A stretch of 64,000 nt of DNA from Tolypothrix campylonemoides VB511288 (GTDB taxonomy: Bacteria > Cyanobacteriota > Cyanobacteriia > Cyanobacteriales > Nostocaceae), in NCBI GenBank assembly GCA_000828075.3, contig JXCB02000001.1:1191803-1255802 (forward strand), read 5' to 3'. This document shows, in pieces, positions 51,647-61,785 of this stretch (positions are counted from its first letter, which is position 1; the number at the start of each line of letters is the position of its first letter). The notes beneath the pieces are model-generated. The model saw only the letters and a list, made by a program, of their open reading frames with translations. It was not told the origin of the DNA and searched no databases. The position numbers were made by a program, and so were the translations under genes.

Positions 51647-52786
51647 ATGACGACAAGGAACGGCATTGGTATTCGCACGGCTCAATTGCGATCCTCACGG
51701 CTTACTGGTCAAATTCACGTTTATGATGGCTCTGGGAAAGGCAAGTCACAAGCAGCTTTAGGAGTTGTTTTACGATCTATTGGTTTAGGGATAAATACTG
51801 CCAACAATTCTAACCGTGTTTTGTTGTTGCGGTTCTTAAAAGGACCAGAACGAGATTATGACGAAGATGGGGCGATCGCCGCCTTGCAACGCGGTTTTCC
51901 CCATCTTATCGACCAAGTTCGCACGGGCAGAGCAGAATATTTTGGACCAGACGAAATTACGGTTTATGATCGGGCTGAAGCAGCGCGGGGTTGGGATGTG
52001 GCTAAAGGTGCGATCGCCTCGGGTTTGTATTCAGTTGTCGTCTTAGATGAAATTAACCCTGTTTTAGATTTAGGTTTGCTTGCAGTCGATGAAGTCGTAC
52101 GGACACTCAAATCCAAGCCACAGGAGTTAGAAATCATTGCAACTGGACGCGCAGCACCACAACAGTTATTGGATATTGCGGATTTACACTCGGAAATGAA
52201 ACCTCATGTCCATCCAACCGCAAAAGCACAAGGAATACAAGGTATAGAAATTTATACAGGTGCTGGTAAAGGGAAATCTACGAGTGCTTTGGGTAAGGCG
52301 TTAAAAGCAATTGGTCGAGGAATTAATCATCCTGGGTCAACTCGTGTATTGATTATGCAGTGGTTAAAAGGTGGCACAGGCTACACTGAAGATGCTGCGA
52401 TCGCTGCTTTACAGCAGTCATATCCAGAGGTGGTAGACCATCAACGCTGTGGACGAGATGCCATAGTCTGGCGTAACTCGCGTCAAGAAATGGACTACTT
52501 GGAAGCAGAACGCGGTTGGGAAATTGCTAAGACTGCGATCGCCTCCGGATTGTACAAGACCATTATCCTTGATGAGCTTAATCCCACAGTTGACTTGGAA
52601 CTCCTACCAGTCGAACCGATTGTTCAAGCTTTACTCCGCAAACCGCGCGATACAGAAGTTATTATCACTGGTCGCTGCCAAAATCAGCCAGCATACTTTG
52701 ACTTGGCTAGCGTTCACTCTGAAGTTTACTGCCACAAGCACTACGCCAATCATGGTGTAGAACTCAAACAAGGGGTAGATTTTTAA
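51647..52786 (+). CDS. Corrinoid adenosyltransferase with two CobA domains
   Basis: 379 residues made of two tandem CobA/BtuR-type domains, each with its own P-loop: GSGKGKSQAALGVVLRSIGL and GAGKGKSTSALGKALKAIGR. Each also has the Walker-B-like Asp (VVLDEINPVLDLGLL and IILDELNPTVDLELL). CobA enzymes transfer the adenosyl group of ATP to cob(I)alamin; here the two copies are fused. The start is set at ATG 51647 because homologous proteins begin with GIGIRTAQ; the open frame upstream runs into a mobile-element remnant that may have replaced the native promoter. Confidence 0.82.
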   Translation: MTTRNGIGIRTAQLRSSRLTGQIHVYDGSGKGKSQAALGVVLRSIGLGINTANNSNRVLLLRFLKGPERDYDEDGAIAALQRGFPHLIDQVRTGRAEYFGPDEITVYDRAEAARGWDVAKGAIASGLYSVVVLDEINPVLDLGLLAVDEVVRTLKSKPQELEIIATGRAAPQQLLDIADLHSEMKPHVHPTAKAQGIQGIEIYTGAGKGKSTSALGKALKAIGRGINHPGSTRVLIMQWLKGGTGYTEDAAIAALQQSYPEVVDHQRCGRDAIVWRNSRQEMDYLEAERGWEIAKTAIASGLYKTIILDELNPTVDLELLPVEPIVQALLRKPRDTEVIITGRCQNQPAYFDLASVHSEVYCHKHYANHGVELKQGVDF

Positions 52787-52976
52787 AATAACAAACAAAG
52801 AACTCAGAACTCAGAACTTAGGAATGTTTTCCATACCACTGCGTGGAGAGTCGAGGTTGCAAGAGCGCGGATAAATCTCTAGGATAAGAAAAAAGTATTT
52901 TCTTGTTGAAACCCCTTAGCTTATGGCAGGGGGTTATTCTGTATTCTGAGTTCTGTATTCTGAGTTCTTTTCAATT
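52787..52976. repeat. Intergenic short repeats
   Basis: Tandem units of AACTCAGA (52801-52820) and TATTCTGAGTTCTG (about 52937-52968), the STRR type. No gene. Confidence 0.6.
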
Positions 52977-53084
52977 ATGGATAACAATACGCTTGACTTA
53001 ATTGCAGGGGGAGTGGCGATCGCTATTATCTTAGGCGGCTTCCTCATGATGTTCACCACTGTTTTCACTACCAAACGCAAATAA
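52977..53084 (+). CDS. 35-residue single-span membrane peptide
   Basis: MDNNTLDLIAGGVAIAIILG then GFLMMFTTVFTTKRK. One membrane helix (about 8-30) with a basic C-terminal end, which predicts N-out/C-in orientation. It resembles small photosystem or cytochrome subunits in size, but matches none that I recognise (not PetN, PetM, PsaM or PsbX). It lies 112 bases before the dihaem cytochrome gene. Confidence 0.55.
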   Translation: MDNNTLDLIAGGVAIAIILGGFLMMFTTVFTTKRK

Positions 53085-53196
53085 GGCTTCTGTAGGCAAA
53101 AAGGCATTCCAAACAAACATTTTGAAACAAGACAGACGCCATCTATGTCATAAGATGTGCAAGAAGCGCGATCTGCAAAGTTTGTGAGTGTGACGA

Positions 53197-53751
53197 ATGT
53201 CAAATATTGTTAAGCTTAAGCGCCAATCTCGTAACCGAAAACTCAAGCGAAAGCCCATCGGTTTGCTTTTGGTGATTTTGGGTTGGAGTTTAGCTATGGG
53301 ATGGCTGTTAGCCTTGGCAACTCATGCCCAAGGTGCAACTCCTACCTCAGAAGTCGGTACCATTGATGTAGTGCCTGCACAATACCAGCTGGGACAACAA
53401 GTGTATATAGAAAACTGCTCCACTTGTCACATTGCCTTACCACCTGCTGTTTTGCCTACCCAAACTTGGAAAAATCTCCTGGAAGACACACAACATTACG
53501 GCACACAGTTAAAGCCTTTGGTCGATCCGCCACGGATTTTAGTATGGAGGTATATTACAGCTTTTTCCCGTCTCCAACTAGAAGACGAGCAAACACCATA
53601 TCGTGTCAATAGCTCTCGGTATTTCAAAGCTTTGCATCCCAAAGTCAAACTACCCAACCCCGTGGAGATTGGCAGTTGTGTGACCTGTCATCCTAGTGCG
53701 GCGGACTTTAACTTTCGTCGCCTAACTCCAGAGTGGGAGAACTCGCAGTAA
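53197..53751 (+). CDS. Dihaem cytochrome c, membrane-anchored
   Basis: 184 residues. A basic N terminus and one membrane helix or signal anchor (about 22-45, LLLVILGWSLAMGWLLALAT) are followed by two haem sites, CSTCH and CVTCH. The YQLGQQVYIENCSTCHIALP region is typical of class I monohaem folds; the second site lies near the C terminus (IGSCVTCHPSAADFNFRRLT). It is probably a periplasmic or luminal electron carrier; the partner is unknown. Confidence 0.85.
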   Translation: MSNIVKLKRQSRNRKLKRKPIGLLLVILGWSLAMGWLLALATHAQGATPTSEVGTIDVVPAQYQLGQQVYIENCSTCHIALPPAVLPTQTWKNLLEDTQHYGTQLKPLVDPPRILVWRYITAFSRLQLEDEQTPYRVNSSRYFKALHPKVKLPNPVEIGSCVTCHPSAADFNFRRLTPEWENSQ

Positions 53752-54366
53752 TCCAATGACCAGGAAAAATCAATTCACACCACATTAGCAATCACTCCCT
53801 CCCTCCCTCCGGAACCCTGTTGGGCGATCGCTACTTCTGCTTGGTGGGGCTTCTCTGCTTCATCAGGAGGCAAAATGATACTATTAATAAAATAGTTTAA
53901 ATTTACAGCGGTTTCCTGTAAGGTGGGCATTGCTTACCCTCCGGGTATGTCTGTGGCACGCCTGACGGCTGTACCGTGCGACCTCCCTTAGGAGCGACGC
54001 AGTTCCTTCAACGGGGGGAACCCCCAAGGGCGGACTGCTCACCATTATCTCAAATGTCCATCATATAGGGTTTTCTGGGCAATGCCACCCTAGGATTTGT
54101 GGTCTAATCATAGAATAAGCGCTGTAAGCTCAAAATTAAAACCAATCATTTAGTAAGCTGATTAACTTGTACTGCTACTATTTTTTACCAAATCCTGATG
54201 TATAACCCATCCAAAAGTATAAAGGCAAGGCAGCGCGTTACAAAGCCAGCGCCTTAAGCGGGTTTCTCCTTTGTGTGCGCTCCTGCCGTTCGGTTGGGTT
54301 AAGAGTTTATAATCAATCCCAATCCTTATAATTCCCATCCCCCTTAATTCTGTTCTATAATCTGCC
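53752..54366. repeat. Long intergenic region with dispersed repeats, upstream of secA
   Basis: I see no gene. It includes TGACGGCTGTACCGTGCGAC, CGGGGGGAACCCCCAAG and other short palindromes found throughout the window. An apparent minus-strand frame (54162-54395) has no conserved features and overlaps the secA start. Confidence 0.45.
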
Positions 54367-57162
54367 ATGCTAAAAACCTTGTTGGGCGATCCCAACGCTC
54401 GTAAACTTAAGAAATACCAACCTTACATTACAGAAATTAACCTTCTAGAGGAAGAAATAAAAGCCCTTTCGGATGATGATCTCAAGGGCAAAACAGCAGA
54501 GTTTAAACAGCGTCTGAAGAAAGGCGAAACTCTGGATGATATATTAAGCGAAGCGTTTGCTGTCGTACGAGAAGCAGGACGGCGAGTGTTAGGGTTGCGG
54601 CACTTTGATGTTCAACTTTTAGGCGGTGTCATCCTGCACTCCGGGCAAATTGCCGAAATGAAAACTGGTGAAGGGAAAACTTTGGTTGCTACCTTGCCGA
54701 GTTATTTGAATGCTCTTACCGGAAAAGGCGTACACGTCATCACTGTAAACGATTACCTGGCTCGTCGTGACGCGGAATGGATGGGACAGGTGCATCGTTT
54801 CTTGGGATTAACTGTAGGGCTGATTCAGCAGAGTATGACGCCCACTGAACGCAAGAAAAACTACGACTGTGACATTACTTATGTCACCAACAGCGAAGTC
54901 GGCTTTGACTACCTGCGCGATAACATGGCGACAGATATCAAAGACGTGGTGCAGCGCGAGTTCAACTACTGCGTGATTGACGAGGTAGACTCTATTTTAG
55001 TTGACGAGGCGCGGACCCCGCTGATTATTTCCGGACAGGTAGAAAGACCAACGGAAAAATACTTAAAAGCTGCTGAAATCGCAATAGCGCTGCAAAAAGA
55101 AGATCATTACGAAGTTGATGAAAAAGCTCGTAACGTGCTGCTGACAGATGAAGGCTTTGCTGAAGCGGAACAGCTTTTGGGAGTAAAAGATTTATTTGAC
55201 CCAGAAGACCCGTGGGCGCACTTCGTTTTCAACGCCATTAAAGCTAAAGAACTGTTCCTCAAGGACGTAAACTATATTGTCCGCAATGGGGAAGTGGTTA
55301 TCGTAGACGAATTTACTGGTAGAGTCTTGCCAGGACGGCGTTGGAGCGATGGACTGCACCAGGCAATTGAAGCAAAAGAACGGGTAGAAATTCAACCGGA
55401 AACTCAAACTTTAGCGACAATTACCTATCAAAACCTGTTTTTGCTGTATCCCAAACTCGGGGGTATGACCGGAACGGCAAAGACGGAAGAAGTCGAGTTG
55501 GAAAAAATTTACAAACGGGAAGTTACGGTGATTCCCACCAACAGAACCAGAAGACGTCAAGACTTGTCTGATATGGTCTTTAAGACAGAAACGGGCAAGT
55601 GGGGGGCAATTGCTAAAGAATGTGCGGAAATGCACACAATTGGCAGACCCGTGCTGGTGGGAACGACAAGCGTGGAAAAATCGGAATATCTCAGTCAGCT
55701 GTTAAGGCAGATGGAGATTCCCCACGAACTGCTTAACGCCAGACCAGAGAACGTGGAACGCGAAGCGGAGATTGTCGCCCAAGCCGGACGTCGAGGTGCT
55801 GTGACAATTGCTACAAATATGGCGGGTAGAGGTACTGACATTATATTGGGTGGTAATGCCGAGTATATGTCACGTCTGAAGCTGCGGGAATACTTGATGC
55901 CTCGGATTGTGAAGCCGGAAGATGATGATACCTTTGGCATTCATAGGGCTGCTGGATTACCGTCTCCCAGCACTGGCGGAGGTCAAGGCTTTGTCCCTGG
56001 TAAGAAAGTGAAAACTTGGAAAGCTTCGCCACAGGTTTTCCCCACTCAGCTTACCAAAGAAACGGAGAAACTCCTGAGAGAAGCAGTGGACGTGGCAGTG
56101 CGGGAGTATGGCGATCGCAGCTTAACAGAACTGGAAGCAGAAGACAAAGTCGCTGTGGCAGCAGAAAAAGCTCCCACCAGCGATCCTGTGATCCAGAAAT
56201 TGCGCGAAGCTTACAACCGTATTAAGCACGAATACGAACAGTTTACCAGTCAAGAACACGATGAAGTCGTGGAATTAGGCGGGTTGCACGTGATTGGTAC
56301 AGAACGCCACGAATCGCGACGGATTGACAACCAATTGCGCGGACGTGCAGGACGCCAAGGTGACCCAGGTTCGACAAGATTTTTCCTCAGCTTAGAAGAT
56401 AACTTGTTGCGGATTTTTGGTGGCGATCGCGTCGCACGGCTGATGGATGCCTTCCAAGTCGAAGAAGATATGCCCATCGAATCCGGAATGCTTACTCGCA
56501 GTTTGGAAGGCGCACAGAAAAAAGTTGAAACCTACTACTACGACATCCGTAAGCAGGTGTTTGAGTACGACGAGGTAATGAACAACCAGCGCCGTGCTAT
56601 CTACGCCGAACGTCGTCGCGTGCTAGAAGGGCAAGACCTCAAAGAACAGGTCATTAAGTACGCCGAAAAAACGATGGATGAAATCGTTGATTTCTACATC
56701 AACCCAGACTTACCCTCAGAAGAATGGGAATTAGACAAGTTGGTTGATAAAGTCAAAGAATTTGTCTATCTGTTATCGGATTTGCAGCCAAATCAATTAG
56801 AAGATATGTCAGTTGGCGAGATTAAAGCCTTCCTCCACGAACAAGTGCGGATTGCTTACGACCTCAAAGAAGCCCAAATTGACCAAATTCAAGCCGGATT
56901 AATGCGCCAAGCTGAACGGTTCTTTATCTTGCAGCGGATTGATACCCTCTGGCGGGAACACCTGCAACAAATGGATGCCTTACGCGAATCCGTGGGATTG
57001 CGGGGTTACGGTCAAAAAGACCCATTGATTGAGTACAAGAGCGAAGGTTATGAACTTTTCTTGGATATGATGGTCAACATCCGCCGAGATGTGGTATACT
57101 CCTTGTTCATGTTCCAGCCCCAGCCTCAGCCAGTGATGCAAGCACCTTCAGAGATGGTTTGA
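54367..57162 (+). CDS. secA: Preprotein translocase ATPase SecA
   Basis: 931 residues. Nucleotide-binding fold 1 has Walker [21 protein letters not shown] (GEGKT at 101-105) and [20 protein letters not shown]. The preprotein cross-linking domain follows. NBF2 has [20 protein letters not shown] and [20 protein letters not shown]. Helical wing and scaffold domains end at [10 protein letters not shown]. The SEC-C zinc tail is absent, which is usual in cyanobacteria. It drives protein export through SecYEG at plasma and thylakoid membranes. Residues about 527-560 ([20 protein letters not shown]) are a low-complexity insertion. Confidence 0.97.
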   Translation: MLKTLLGDPNARKLKKYQPYITEINLLEEEIKALSDDDLKGKTAEFKQRLKKGETLDDILSEAFAVVREAGRRVLGLRHFDVQLLGGVILHSGQIAEMKTGEGKTLVATLPSYLNALTGKGVHVITVNDYLARRDAEWMGQVHRFLGLTVGLIQQSMTPTERKKNYDCDITYVTNSEVGFDYLRDNMATDIKDVVQREFNYCVIDEVDSILVDEARTPLIISGQVERPTEKYLKAAEIAIALQKEDHYEVDEKARNVLLTDEGFAEAEQLLGVKDLFDPEDPWAHFVFNAIKAKELFLKDVNYIVRNGEVVIVDEFTGRVLPGRRWSDGLHQAIEAKERVEIQPETQTLATITYQNLFLLYPKLGGMTGTAKTEEVELEKIYKREVTVIPTNRTRRRQDLSDMVFKTETGKWGAIAKECAEMHTIGRPVLVGTTSVEKSEYLSQLLRQMEIPHELLNARPENVEREAEIVAQAGRRGAVTIATNMAGRGTDIILGGNAEYMSRLKLREYLMPRIVKPEDDDTFGIHRAAGLPSPSTGGGQGFVPGKKVKTWKASPQVFPTQLTKETEKLLREAVDVAVREYGDRSLTELEAEDKVAVAAEKAPTSDPVIQKLREAYNRIKHEYEQFTSQEHDEVVELGGLHVIGTERHESRRIDNQLRGRAGRQGDPGSTRFFLSLEDNLLRIFGGDRVARLMDAFQVEEDMPIESGMLTRSLEGAQKKVETYYYDIRKQVFEYDEVMNNQRRAIYAERRRVLEGQDLKEQVIKYAEKTMDEIVDFYINPDLPSEEWELDKLVDKVKEFVYLLSDLQPNQLEDMSVGEIKAFLHEQVRIAYDLKEAQIDQIQAGLMRQAERFFILQRIDTLWREHLQQMDALRESVGLRGYGQKDPLIEYKSEGYELFLDMMVNIRRDVVYSLFMFQPQPQPVMQAPSEMV

Positions 57163-57182
57163 GGTTAAGCACAATAGATAAG

Positions 57183-57304
57183 GCTATTCCAACAAATAAA
57201 TTATCCAATAAGAGTGTGGGGTGGGCTTCTAGTCCGCCCATTTTTTAGGACGGGCGCCCCCATCCCACAAGAAAAAGTTGGATATTTTTTTATTTGGTAG
57301 TCCC
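57183..57304. mobile_element. MITE-like repeat with imperfect inverted ends
   Basis: TTCCAACAAATAAATTATCC at the left and an imperfect inverted match (GGATATTTTTTTATTTGGTA) at the right, about 120 bases apart, with a GGGTGGGC / GCCCACCC-like core. The left part recurs at about 669-712. Confidence 0.55.
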
Positions 57305-57564
57305 TAATATTTCGCGCAAAGACGCAAAGGCGCTAAGAAGAATTTTGCGTCTTTGTGTTATTCAGTGAAATTTCCTAACAGTTTTCTATCATAGATATAG
57401 ATATAGAAGATATAGATATAGAAACCTTTGCGGTTTTTACTACAGAGGCTCCCACAACGTAAACACTCGTAAAAGTAAGCTTTGAGGAGTACCTAACTGA
57501 GGATGACGGGACTAACAACCGTTATCAACTAGTAAGTGGGAGATTGGTTTTAAGGAGAATTATT
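57305..57564. repeat. Intergenic repeats upstream of the secreted protein
   Basis: The dispersed CGCAAAGACGCAAAGGCGC repeat (about 57314-57333) and TATAGATATAGA tandem units (57393-57424). The ribosome site AAGGAG lies at about 57552. Confidence 0.5.
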
Positions 57565-58014
57565 ATGAATAACCTTTTTTCGATAGAGAAGCTGTCCTCA
57601 TATCATAGGGCAAAAGTCTTCAAGCTTTTGATAGTTGCTGTGACAGCATTGGGAATCAGTTTTTTATCGCCTCAAGAAGCTGAAGCACAAAGTAATTCCA
57701 CTTCCAGTCCGGCGGGCGTGGGTAACATTCCCAATTATCCTATTGGGACGCGCATCTATCCGAATGGTGTCATTAACCAACCAAATGGAAGTGCGATTTA
57801 TCCTGCCACGACCATTAATAATGGCAACGGTACTACCACTTACTATTACCAAGATGGAACGCGCATTAACACCAATAGCAATACAGTTAGTCCTGGTGGA
57901 ACTTTTCTCACACCAGGAAGCTCAAATGGAGGGTTGAACCCTACACCACAACGTCCGAATGGAGGGGTTTTGCTGACACCAGGAAGCTCGAATAGAGATC
58001 TGAACAATCAGTAG
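57565..58014 (+). CDS. Secreted low-complexity, Asn/Gly/Pro-rich protein
   Basis: 149 residues from ATG 57565 with an AAGGAG site. A long signal sequence (LLIVAVTALGISFLSPQEAEA, then AQ) is followed by a mature part rich in N, G, P, T. It has two repeats: a YPNG.INQPNGSAIYPATTI motif and duplicated LTPGSSNGGLNPTPQRPNGG / LLTPGSSNRDLNNQ. No family is recognised. It is probably a surface or extracellular protein. Confidence 0.65.
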   Translation: MNNLFSIEKLSSYHRAKVFKLLIVAVTALGISFLSPQEAEAQSNSTSSPAGVGNIPNYPIGTRIYPNGVINQPNGSAIYPATTINNGNGTTTYYYQDGTRINTNSNTVSPGGTFLTPGSSNGGLNPTPQRPNGGVLLTPGSSNRDLNNQ

Positions 58015-58050
58015 TCAGCATCAATTTAAAGCACTTGGAGCAGTAGAAGT

Positions 58051-58333
58051 TTAACCTACAGCAAACTCTGTAAATTTTCTTTTATAAGGTGAGTGAAATC
58101 CTAATACAATATCTTGCTTGGGAACGCCTAACTCTACTAATTCATCAGCAATGTTAGCTTCGGTACCATTATGCTGAATCCAAATTTTTTCATCCTTGAT
58201 ATCAAGATGCAAAACGCAACCATATACCCGTCGCTTGTTCTACCAACCGACATAAACTAACTGATAGTGGTCATGTTCAGTATCAAAAATAGTCTGTACT
58301 TCAACTTCACCTTCTGATTCACCGTACTGACTA
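58051..58333 (-). pseudogene. xisI: xisI remnant (fdxN element excision controlling factor)
   Basis: The frame reads VEVQTIFDTEHDHYQLVYVGW, stop TAG (58240-58242), then NKRRVYGCVLHLDIKDEKIW, IQHNGTEANIADELVELGVP and KQDIVLGFHSPYKRKFTEFA, with the final stop at 58051. This is the conserved body of XisI. The first 25 or so residues are missing; a miniature transposon ends the similarity at 58333. In Anabaena XisH and XisI are needed for excision of the fdxN element in heterocysts, but many dispersed copies with other roles exist. Confidence 0.85.
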
Positions 58334-58480
58334 TAGGAATCCGATTTGATTTATGAAAAAATCTAAGTATGTTTCGGGTGTGTTATCGCCGAAAGTACGG
58401 CACCAAAGCCTTTGGATGGTGCGTTAGCCAGAGGCATAACGCACCCTACGTATATTTCAAAAATCAAATATGAGTCCTAT
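58334..58480. mobile_element. 147-bp MITE with TA duplication, inserted between xisH and xisI remnants
   Basis: Ends TAGGAATCCGATTTGATTT and the complement of TAGGACTCATATTTGATTT, with TA on both sides (58332-58333, 58481-58482), as for IS630/Tc1-type miniature elements. The inside contains a GGTGCGTTA / TAACGCACC inverted pair. No coding frame. Confidence 0.85.
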
Positions 58481-58645
58481 ATTTTTTGTCCTTCTCTTTC
58501 CGCAGCAATAATCTTTTCTGCCCCTAAATCAATGTAGAGTTCGACCAAACCCCATTCAATACGTAAAGGGTCATCAGTAATAGTCCACCCATCCCCTTTG
58601 TAATGCCGATTTAACAATATCGTGAAATTTATCTTTAGCTGACAT
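58481..58645 (-). pseudogene. xisH: xisH remnant
   Basis: MSAKDKFHDIVKSALQ from ATG 58645, then a one-base deletion in CAAAGGGGATGG. The next frame gives GDGWTITDDPLRIEWGLVEL and YIDLGAEKIIAAEREGQKI, which ends at the MITE. This is the N-terminal half of XisH, a PD-(D/E)XK-like nuclease fold; the catalytic C-terminal part is gone. Confidence 0.82.
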
Positions 58646-58891
58646 AACCTGTTTGTCCGCCCTTTTTGGGCATTCTATTTATATGCTATCCATCTTCTTA
58701 AGGCATAGCCAGGGCATAAATTCATGAGTGACAATTTAAAGCAAGGTAAAATTTGTCAATAAGTAATTTTGCCTAAAAACGCAGGTTGTAACGCTACGCC
58801 TCTGGCTTTGTGCCTGTGCAGGATATAAGCGTGCGTTCACCTGCACAGTTACAATGATGAAGACAGTTTTCGGCAAAAGGTGAGGCAACAA

Positions 58892-59650
58892 ATGGGATTG
58901 GCTGGGGTGAGAATTATCTTAGTAGAGCCAGCAGGTCCAATTAATGTGGGGTCAATAGCACGGGTGATGAAAAATTTTGGGTTCAATCATCTGGTATTAG
59001 TCAATCCCCAGTGTGATCCGCTTTCACCAGAAGCGTTGCAAATGGCAGTCCATGCCAAAGATATTCTAGAATCGGCGGTATCAGTGGCGACAGTGCCAGA
59101 AGCATTGCAAGGATGTACGCGAGCGATCGCCACGACAGCGCGTGTTCGTAACTGGGATTCCCCCCTAGAAAACCCTCGCACAGCACTACCCTGGTTACTA
59201 GAGGAACCAGAACAACCCGCCGCGCTCATTTTTGGTAGGGAAGACAGGGGATTGAGTAATGAAGAATTAAATTATGCTCAGCGATTTATTCGCATTCCCA
59301 GCAGTTCCAGCTATCCGTCGCTGAATCTGGCGAGTGCTGTGGGAATTTGCTGTTATGAACTAGCACAAAGTGACGCAAAGATTAAAGAGGACACGGGGAC
59401 TTATTCCCTCCAGACGTCTTCTAGTGAGCCTGCACCTTTAGATATCTTGGAAGAATACTACCAGCAGCTAGAATCGCTACTGCTCAAGATTGGGTACCTT
59501 TATCCTCATACAGCAGCCAGCAGGATGGAAAAATTCCGGCAACTGTATAATCGCGCTCAGCTACAAACTAAGGAAGTTGGTATGTTGCGAGGTATTTTAC
59601 GCCAGGTAGAATGGGCGCTTGAGAACCGGAACAATCGTGAAGACTTTTGA
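58892..59650 (+). CDS. trmJ: SPOUT methyltransferase, TrmJ-like
   Basis: 252 residues from ATG 58892 (GGTGAGG upstream; GTG 58880 is the alternative). Motif 1 is PAGPINVGSIARVMKNFGFN, motif 2 IFGREDRGLSNEEL, and motif 3 IPSSSSYPSLNLASAVGICC, forming the trefoil-knot SAM site. The C-terminal helical extension (YPHTAASRMEKFRQLYNRAQ) is the mark of TrmJ, which 2'-O-methylates position 32 of several tRNAs. Single gene. Confidence 0.88.
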   Translation: MGLAGVRIILVEPAGPINVGSIARVMKNFGFNHLVLVNPQCDPLSPEALQMAVHAKDILESAVSVATVPEALQGCTRAIATTARVRNWDSPLENPRTALPWLLEEPEQPAALIFGREDRGLSNEELNYAQRFIRIPSSSSYPSLNLASAVGICCYELAQSDAKIKEDTGTYSLQTSSSEPAPLDILEEYYQQLESLLLKIGYLYPHTAASRMEKFRQLYNRAQLQTKEVGMLRGILRQVEWALENRNNREDF

Positions 59651-59909
59651 CTCATCGGTTACCATGTATCCAGTCATCCTACCAAAGCCTTTGATTATCG
59701 CTTAAACTAAACACAAAATGTTATTCGTAAGCAGAAATTGATTTCAGTAACAAGGAGCTTTAAAAGTCACTTTGAATTGTAGTTAGGGAGCCGGCACAAA
59801 AAAAACAATTTAGTTTCTATCAAGGTTTAAGGAAAAACTACCTCCGCCCCGAAGGTAAAACCTTTATAAATATGTTTTAAATTATACACTTTTATCACCA
59901 TTGTTTTTT

Positions 59910-61514
59910 ATGCCAACCAGAACCATTATAAAAACTGTTTCGCGGCGTCAACCCGCCAACGGTCAGCAGGTTAAGCGCAAAGTCCAAAAGCAGGGGCAAA
60001 ATAAAGTTGAAGTACCAAAACAGCAGCAACGATCTTCCCATAAACCAACAACGCCTACACGTATAAAATCTATTCCCCCTCTCACCCTTGCAATACCGAC
60101 ACGAACCAGGGTAGTAGCCCAAACAGTTAAACCAATCGCTACCGCAAAAGGGAGGATTCCACCCTACAACCCAAAGACAGCATTCAAGAATGTGCAGGCG
60201 CGGAAGCAGCCGTTACCCAGAAAAACCATTCCAACCCGAAAAACGCGGTTAAAGCCGATGGCAAGAACATTTTTGTATGGGCTACGGTTGTTAATTGTGG
60301 GAGTTGGTATCGGTGCAATTGTAGGCACTGTGTTATCAGTCTTAGATCCTGCGACTCGCATCGCCACACCAGAAAAAACATCACCAGAGACAACTATCGG
60401 GCAAGCACAACCACAGTCTACCCAAAATCCTCCAGTAGCTCCTAGGTTATTGTTAACTCAGGAAATTTCTTCTTTAAAAACTGTTATACAAAATTTAGCA
60501 GCAGCAAACCCCAATCTCACACCAGGAGTTTTCTTGGTAGATTTGGACAATGGCGGTTATGTAGATGTGAATGGCTCCTCTAGTTTTTCTGCTGCAAGCA
60601 CGATTAAGATTCCGATTCTAGTTGCTTTTTTCCAAGATGTAGATGCTGGCAACATTCGCCTAGATGAAACACTCACCATGCAGAAAGAAATGATGGTAGG
60701 CGGTTCTGGGGATATGCGGTACAAACCAGTGGGAACCCAGTTCACAGCAATGGAAGTAGCAACTAAGATGATGACAGTTAGCGACAACACAGCCACAAAT
60801 ATGCTAATAGCTCGCTTGGGTGGTATGGAAGTGCTGAATCAGCGTTTCCAGAGTTGGGGTTTGACAACCACTGCAATTCGTAGTCCACTTCCCGATTTGC
60901 AAGGGACAAACACCACCAGTCCCAAGGAGTTAGGGAATTTGATGGCGATGGTAAGTAAAGGCAATTTGGTGAGTATGTCATCGCGCGATCGCATATTGGA
61001 TATTATGCGCCGCACTGTCAGAAATCATCTCCTACCAACCGGTTTAGGACCAGGCGCAACCATTGCCCATAAAACCGGCGATATTGGGACAACACTAGCA
61101 GATGCGGGTGTGGTTGATATGCCCACTAGCAAGCGTTACATAGTCGCTGTTATGGTACAGCGCCCTAATAACGACGCCCGCGCCGAAAAACTTATTGGCT
61201 CAATTTCTCGTGCTGCTTACCAACAGTTTAGCCAAACTACTCCTATACCAGGCACTACAGGCAGCACAATGCCCCCAACTGGTTATCAGTCTCCAGTCAT
61301 GAGTCCGCCTTTACCTAACAACATACCCAACAACATTCCCAACAACATGGGAAGAACAATGCCCACAACTGGTTATCAGTCCCCAGTCATAAGTCCGCCT
61401 TTAACTAACAGCATACCCAACAATATGGGAAGCACTGTACCTAGCAATACTTATCAGTCTCCCGTTCAGCCCCCGGTGATGAATCCACAGTATTATTATC
61501 CTTACCAACGGTAA
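59910..61514 (+). CDS. Membrane-anchored class A beta-lactamase-fold serine hydrolase
   Basis: 534 residues. A basic, Pro/Thr-rich cytoplasmic part (1-125) is followed by a membrane helix (LRLLIVGVGIGAIVGTVLSV, about 145-165) and an outer catalytic domain. That domain has SxxK as ASTIKIPIL, SDN as VSDNTATN, and KTG as HKTGDIG. The omega-loop ExxLN of class A beta-lactamases is not seen (PLPDLQGTNTTSPKELG), so it may be a peptidase-type rather than a strict lactamase. The C-terminal 80 residues are repeats (TGYQSPVMSPPLPNNIPNN and relatives). The start is the second ATG-type codon, 59910, since TTG 59901 lacks a ribosome site. Confidence 0.8.
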   Translation: MPTRTIIKTVSRRQPANGQQVKRKVQKQGQNKVEVPKQQQRSSHKPTTPTRIKSIPPLTLAIPTRTRVVAQTVKPIATAKGRIPPYNPKTAFKNVQARKQPLPRKTIPTRKTRLKPMARTFLYGLRLLIVGVGIGAIVGTVLSVLDPATRIATPEKTSPETTIGQAQPQSTQNPPVAPRLLLTQEISSLKTVIQNLAAANPNLTPGVFLVDLDNGGYVDVNGSSSFSAASTIKIPILVAFFQDVDAGNIRLDETLTMQKEMMVGGSGDMRYKPVGTQFTAMEVATKMMTVSDNTATNMLIARLGGMEVLNQRFQSWGLTTTAIRSPLPDLQGTNTTSPKELGNLMAMVSKGNLVSMSSRDRILDIMRRTVRNHLLPTGLGPGATIAHKTGDIGTTLADAGVVDMPTSKRYIVAVMVQRPNNDARAEKLIGSISRAAYQQFSQTTPIPGTTGSTMPPTGYQSPVMSPPLPNNIPNNIPNNMGRTMPTTGYQSPVISPPLTNSIPNNMGSTVPSNTYQSPVQPPVMNPQYYYPYQR

Positions 61515-61559
61515 TCCCGGTTTTATGACATCTACTACACCTTCAATCCAATTTTTTGG

Positions 61560-61785
61560 TGGCATTTTTGAAGAAGAGCGATTGGGGATTAGCAATTGGG
61601 GATTAGGGATTAGCGACTGGGAACTGAAGACTGGAAAAGATAAGTTGGTAGGCATAATTAAACATTGGGGATTAGGGACTAGCGACTGGGGACTGGAGAG
61701 TCTCAATCGCTAATCGCTAATCGCTAATCGCTAATCGCCAATCCCTAATCCCTAATCGCCAATCCCTAATCCCTAATCTCTTGCT
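61560..61785. repeat. Heptanucleotide repeat tract with opposite arms
   Basis: Left part: repeated GGGGATTAG and GCGACTGGG units. Right part (from about 61705): repeated TCGCTAA and CCCTAATC units on the other strand, so the two halves can pair. The 3' end of the S23-like gene lies in the right part. Confidence 0.8.
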
